The translations under genes were made by a program, and so were the position numbers. A stretch of 5,986 nt of DNA from Candidatus Aminicenantota bacterium (GTDB taxonomy: Bacteria; Acidobacteriota; Aminicenantia; Aminicenantales; Aminicenantaceae), in NCBI GenBank assembly GCA_030627155.1, contig DAOUSP010000083.1, positions 1 to 5,986 of the forward strand, in the 5' to 3' direction. Below the pieces are notes generated by a model. That model was not told the DNA's origin. It saw nothing but the letters and a program-made list of their open reading frames with translations, and ran no database searches. Within the stretch, counting starts at the first letter, position 1; every line of letters begins with the position of its first letter. Shown piece by piece: positions 5,891 to 5,986 of this stretch.

Positions 5891-5973
5891 TGCGGCGACG
5901 GTTCTTCTCCATCTGAAGCCCATTGTGGAGGGTGGGAGGGTCTTGGCAACGATGGAGGAGAACCGGCGCTGTG
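5891..5973 (+). other. Large imperfect palindrome; possible structured RNA or repeat-element edge
   Basis: Positions 5891-5913 pair with 5951-5973 over 23 positions: 18 Watson-Crick pairs, four G-U wobbles and one A-G mismatch (5898/5966). The core arms are GGTTCTTCTCCATC and GATGGAGGAGAACC. The 37-base loop (5914-5950) contains the G-rich run GGAGGGTGGGAGGG. When the opposite strand is read as RNA, the four wobbles become A-C mismatches, so the structure favours a plus-strand transcript. Positions 5891-5975 are 61% GC against 35% for 5791-5890. There is no T-run after the stem, so it is not a simple terminator. No known RNA family is recognised, and the element may continue past the window edge. 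Short open frames crossing it have no supported start. Confidence 0.5.
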
Positions 5974-5986
5974 ACAGATTACACAT

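Noticed and set aside
5891..5973. Intrinsic transcription terminator or integron attC site
   Set aside because: There is no T-run on either side for a terminator. The ends lack the GTTRRRY/RYYYAAC core sites expected of attC, despite a tyrosine recombinase nearby.
5858..5974. Small plus-strand frame with GTG start and TGA stop
   Set aside because: It has no ribosome binding site, a rare start codon, and lies over a structure better explained as RNA pairing.
5791..5985. Open minus-strand frame of 64 codons from the right edge, ending in TGA three bases before the hydrolase ATG, as the tail of an upstream gene
   Set aside because: Two other minus-strand frames and one plus-strand frame are also open over the GC-rich part, so openness is uninformative there. 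The frame runs through the hydrolase promoter and the palindrome, and its composition (many Ser and Pro) is not convincing.

Overview
The window comes from the chromosome of a Gram-negative (outer-membrane-bearing) bacterium of moderately low GC. The evidence is a TolC-family outer-membrane channel, a lipoprotein-type periplasmic adaptor, an RND inner-membrane pump start, and clear Shine-Dalgarno sequences before most genes. The phylum cannot be fixed from sequence alone. The general look of the proteins recalls deep-branching Acidobacteriota/Aminicenantes-like or deltaproteobacterial lineages, but that is an impression only.

Left block (1-3400, all on the minus strand). This is a compact drug or solute efflux operon, read right to left: TetR-family repressor (2608-3282), TolC-type outer-membrane factor (1259-2611), lipoprotein membrane-fusion protein (114-1214), and the first 38 codons of an RND pump that runs off the left edge (1-114). 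Three of the four genes are joined by stop/start overlaps or by a short gap with a good ribosome binding site. Upstream of tetR there is a near-consensus sigma70-type promoter (TTGACA, 17 bp, TAAATT). Its -10 element lies inside the last of three tandem 21-bp units, each with a palindromic core of the type TTAAACT-N4-AGTTTAA. This is best read as a three-site operator through which the TetR protein represses its own operon.

Middle (3401-4306, plus strand). A divergently transcribed gene encodes a 282-residue secreted protein that I do not recognise. It has a signal peptide, then an aromatic-rich and probably beta-rich body. It has no visible Shine-Dalgarno sequence. Its last 39 bases overlap, codon against codon, the end of the convergent recombinase gene.

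Right block (4268-5823, minus strand). A two-gene unit holds a glyoxalase-II-like metallo-beta-lactamase-fold hydrolase (5167-5787) and a XerD-type tyrosine recombinase (4268-5170), coupled by a 4-bp ATGA overlap. A good promoter (TTGACT, 17 bp, TATCAT) ends just 8 bases before the hydrolase start codon, so the transcript is probably leaderless or almost so.

Right edge (about 5830-5986). There is no convincing gene. The region changes from about 35% GC to about 61% GC and contains an 83-base imperfect palindrome with a 23-position stem whose exceptions are mostly G-U wobbles when read as plus-strand RNA. It may be a structured RNA or the edge of a repeat or mobile element that continues to the right. 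This and the triple operator are the most unusual items here.
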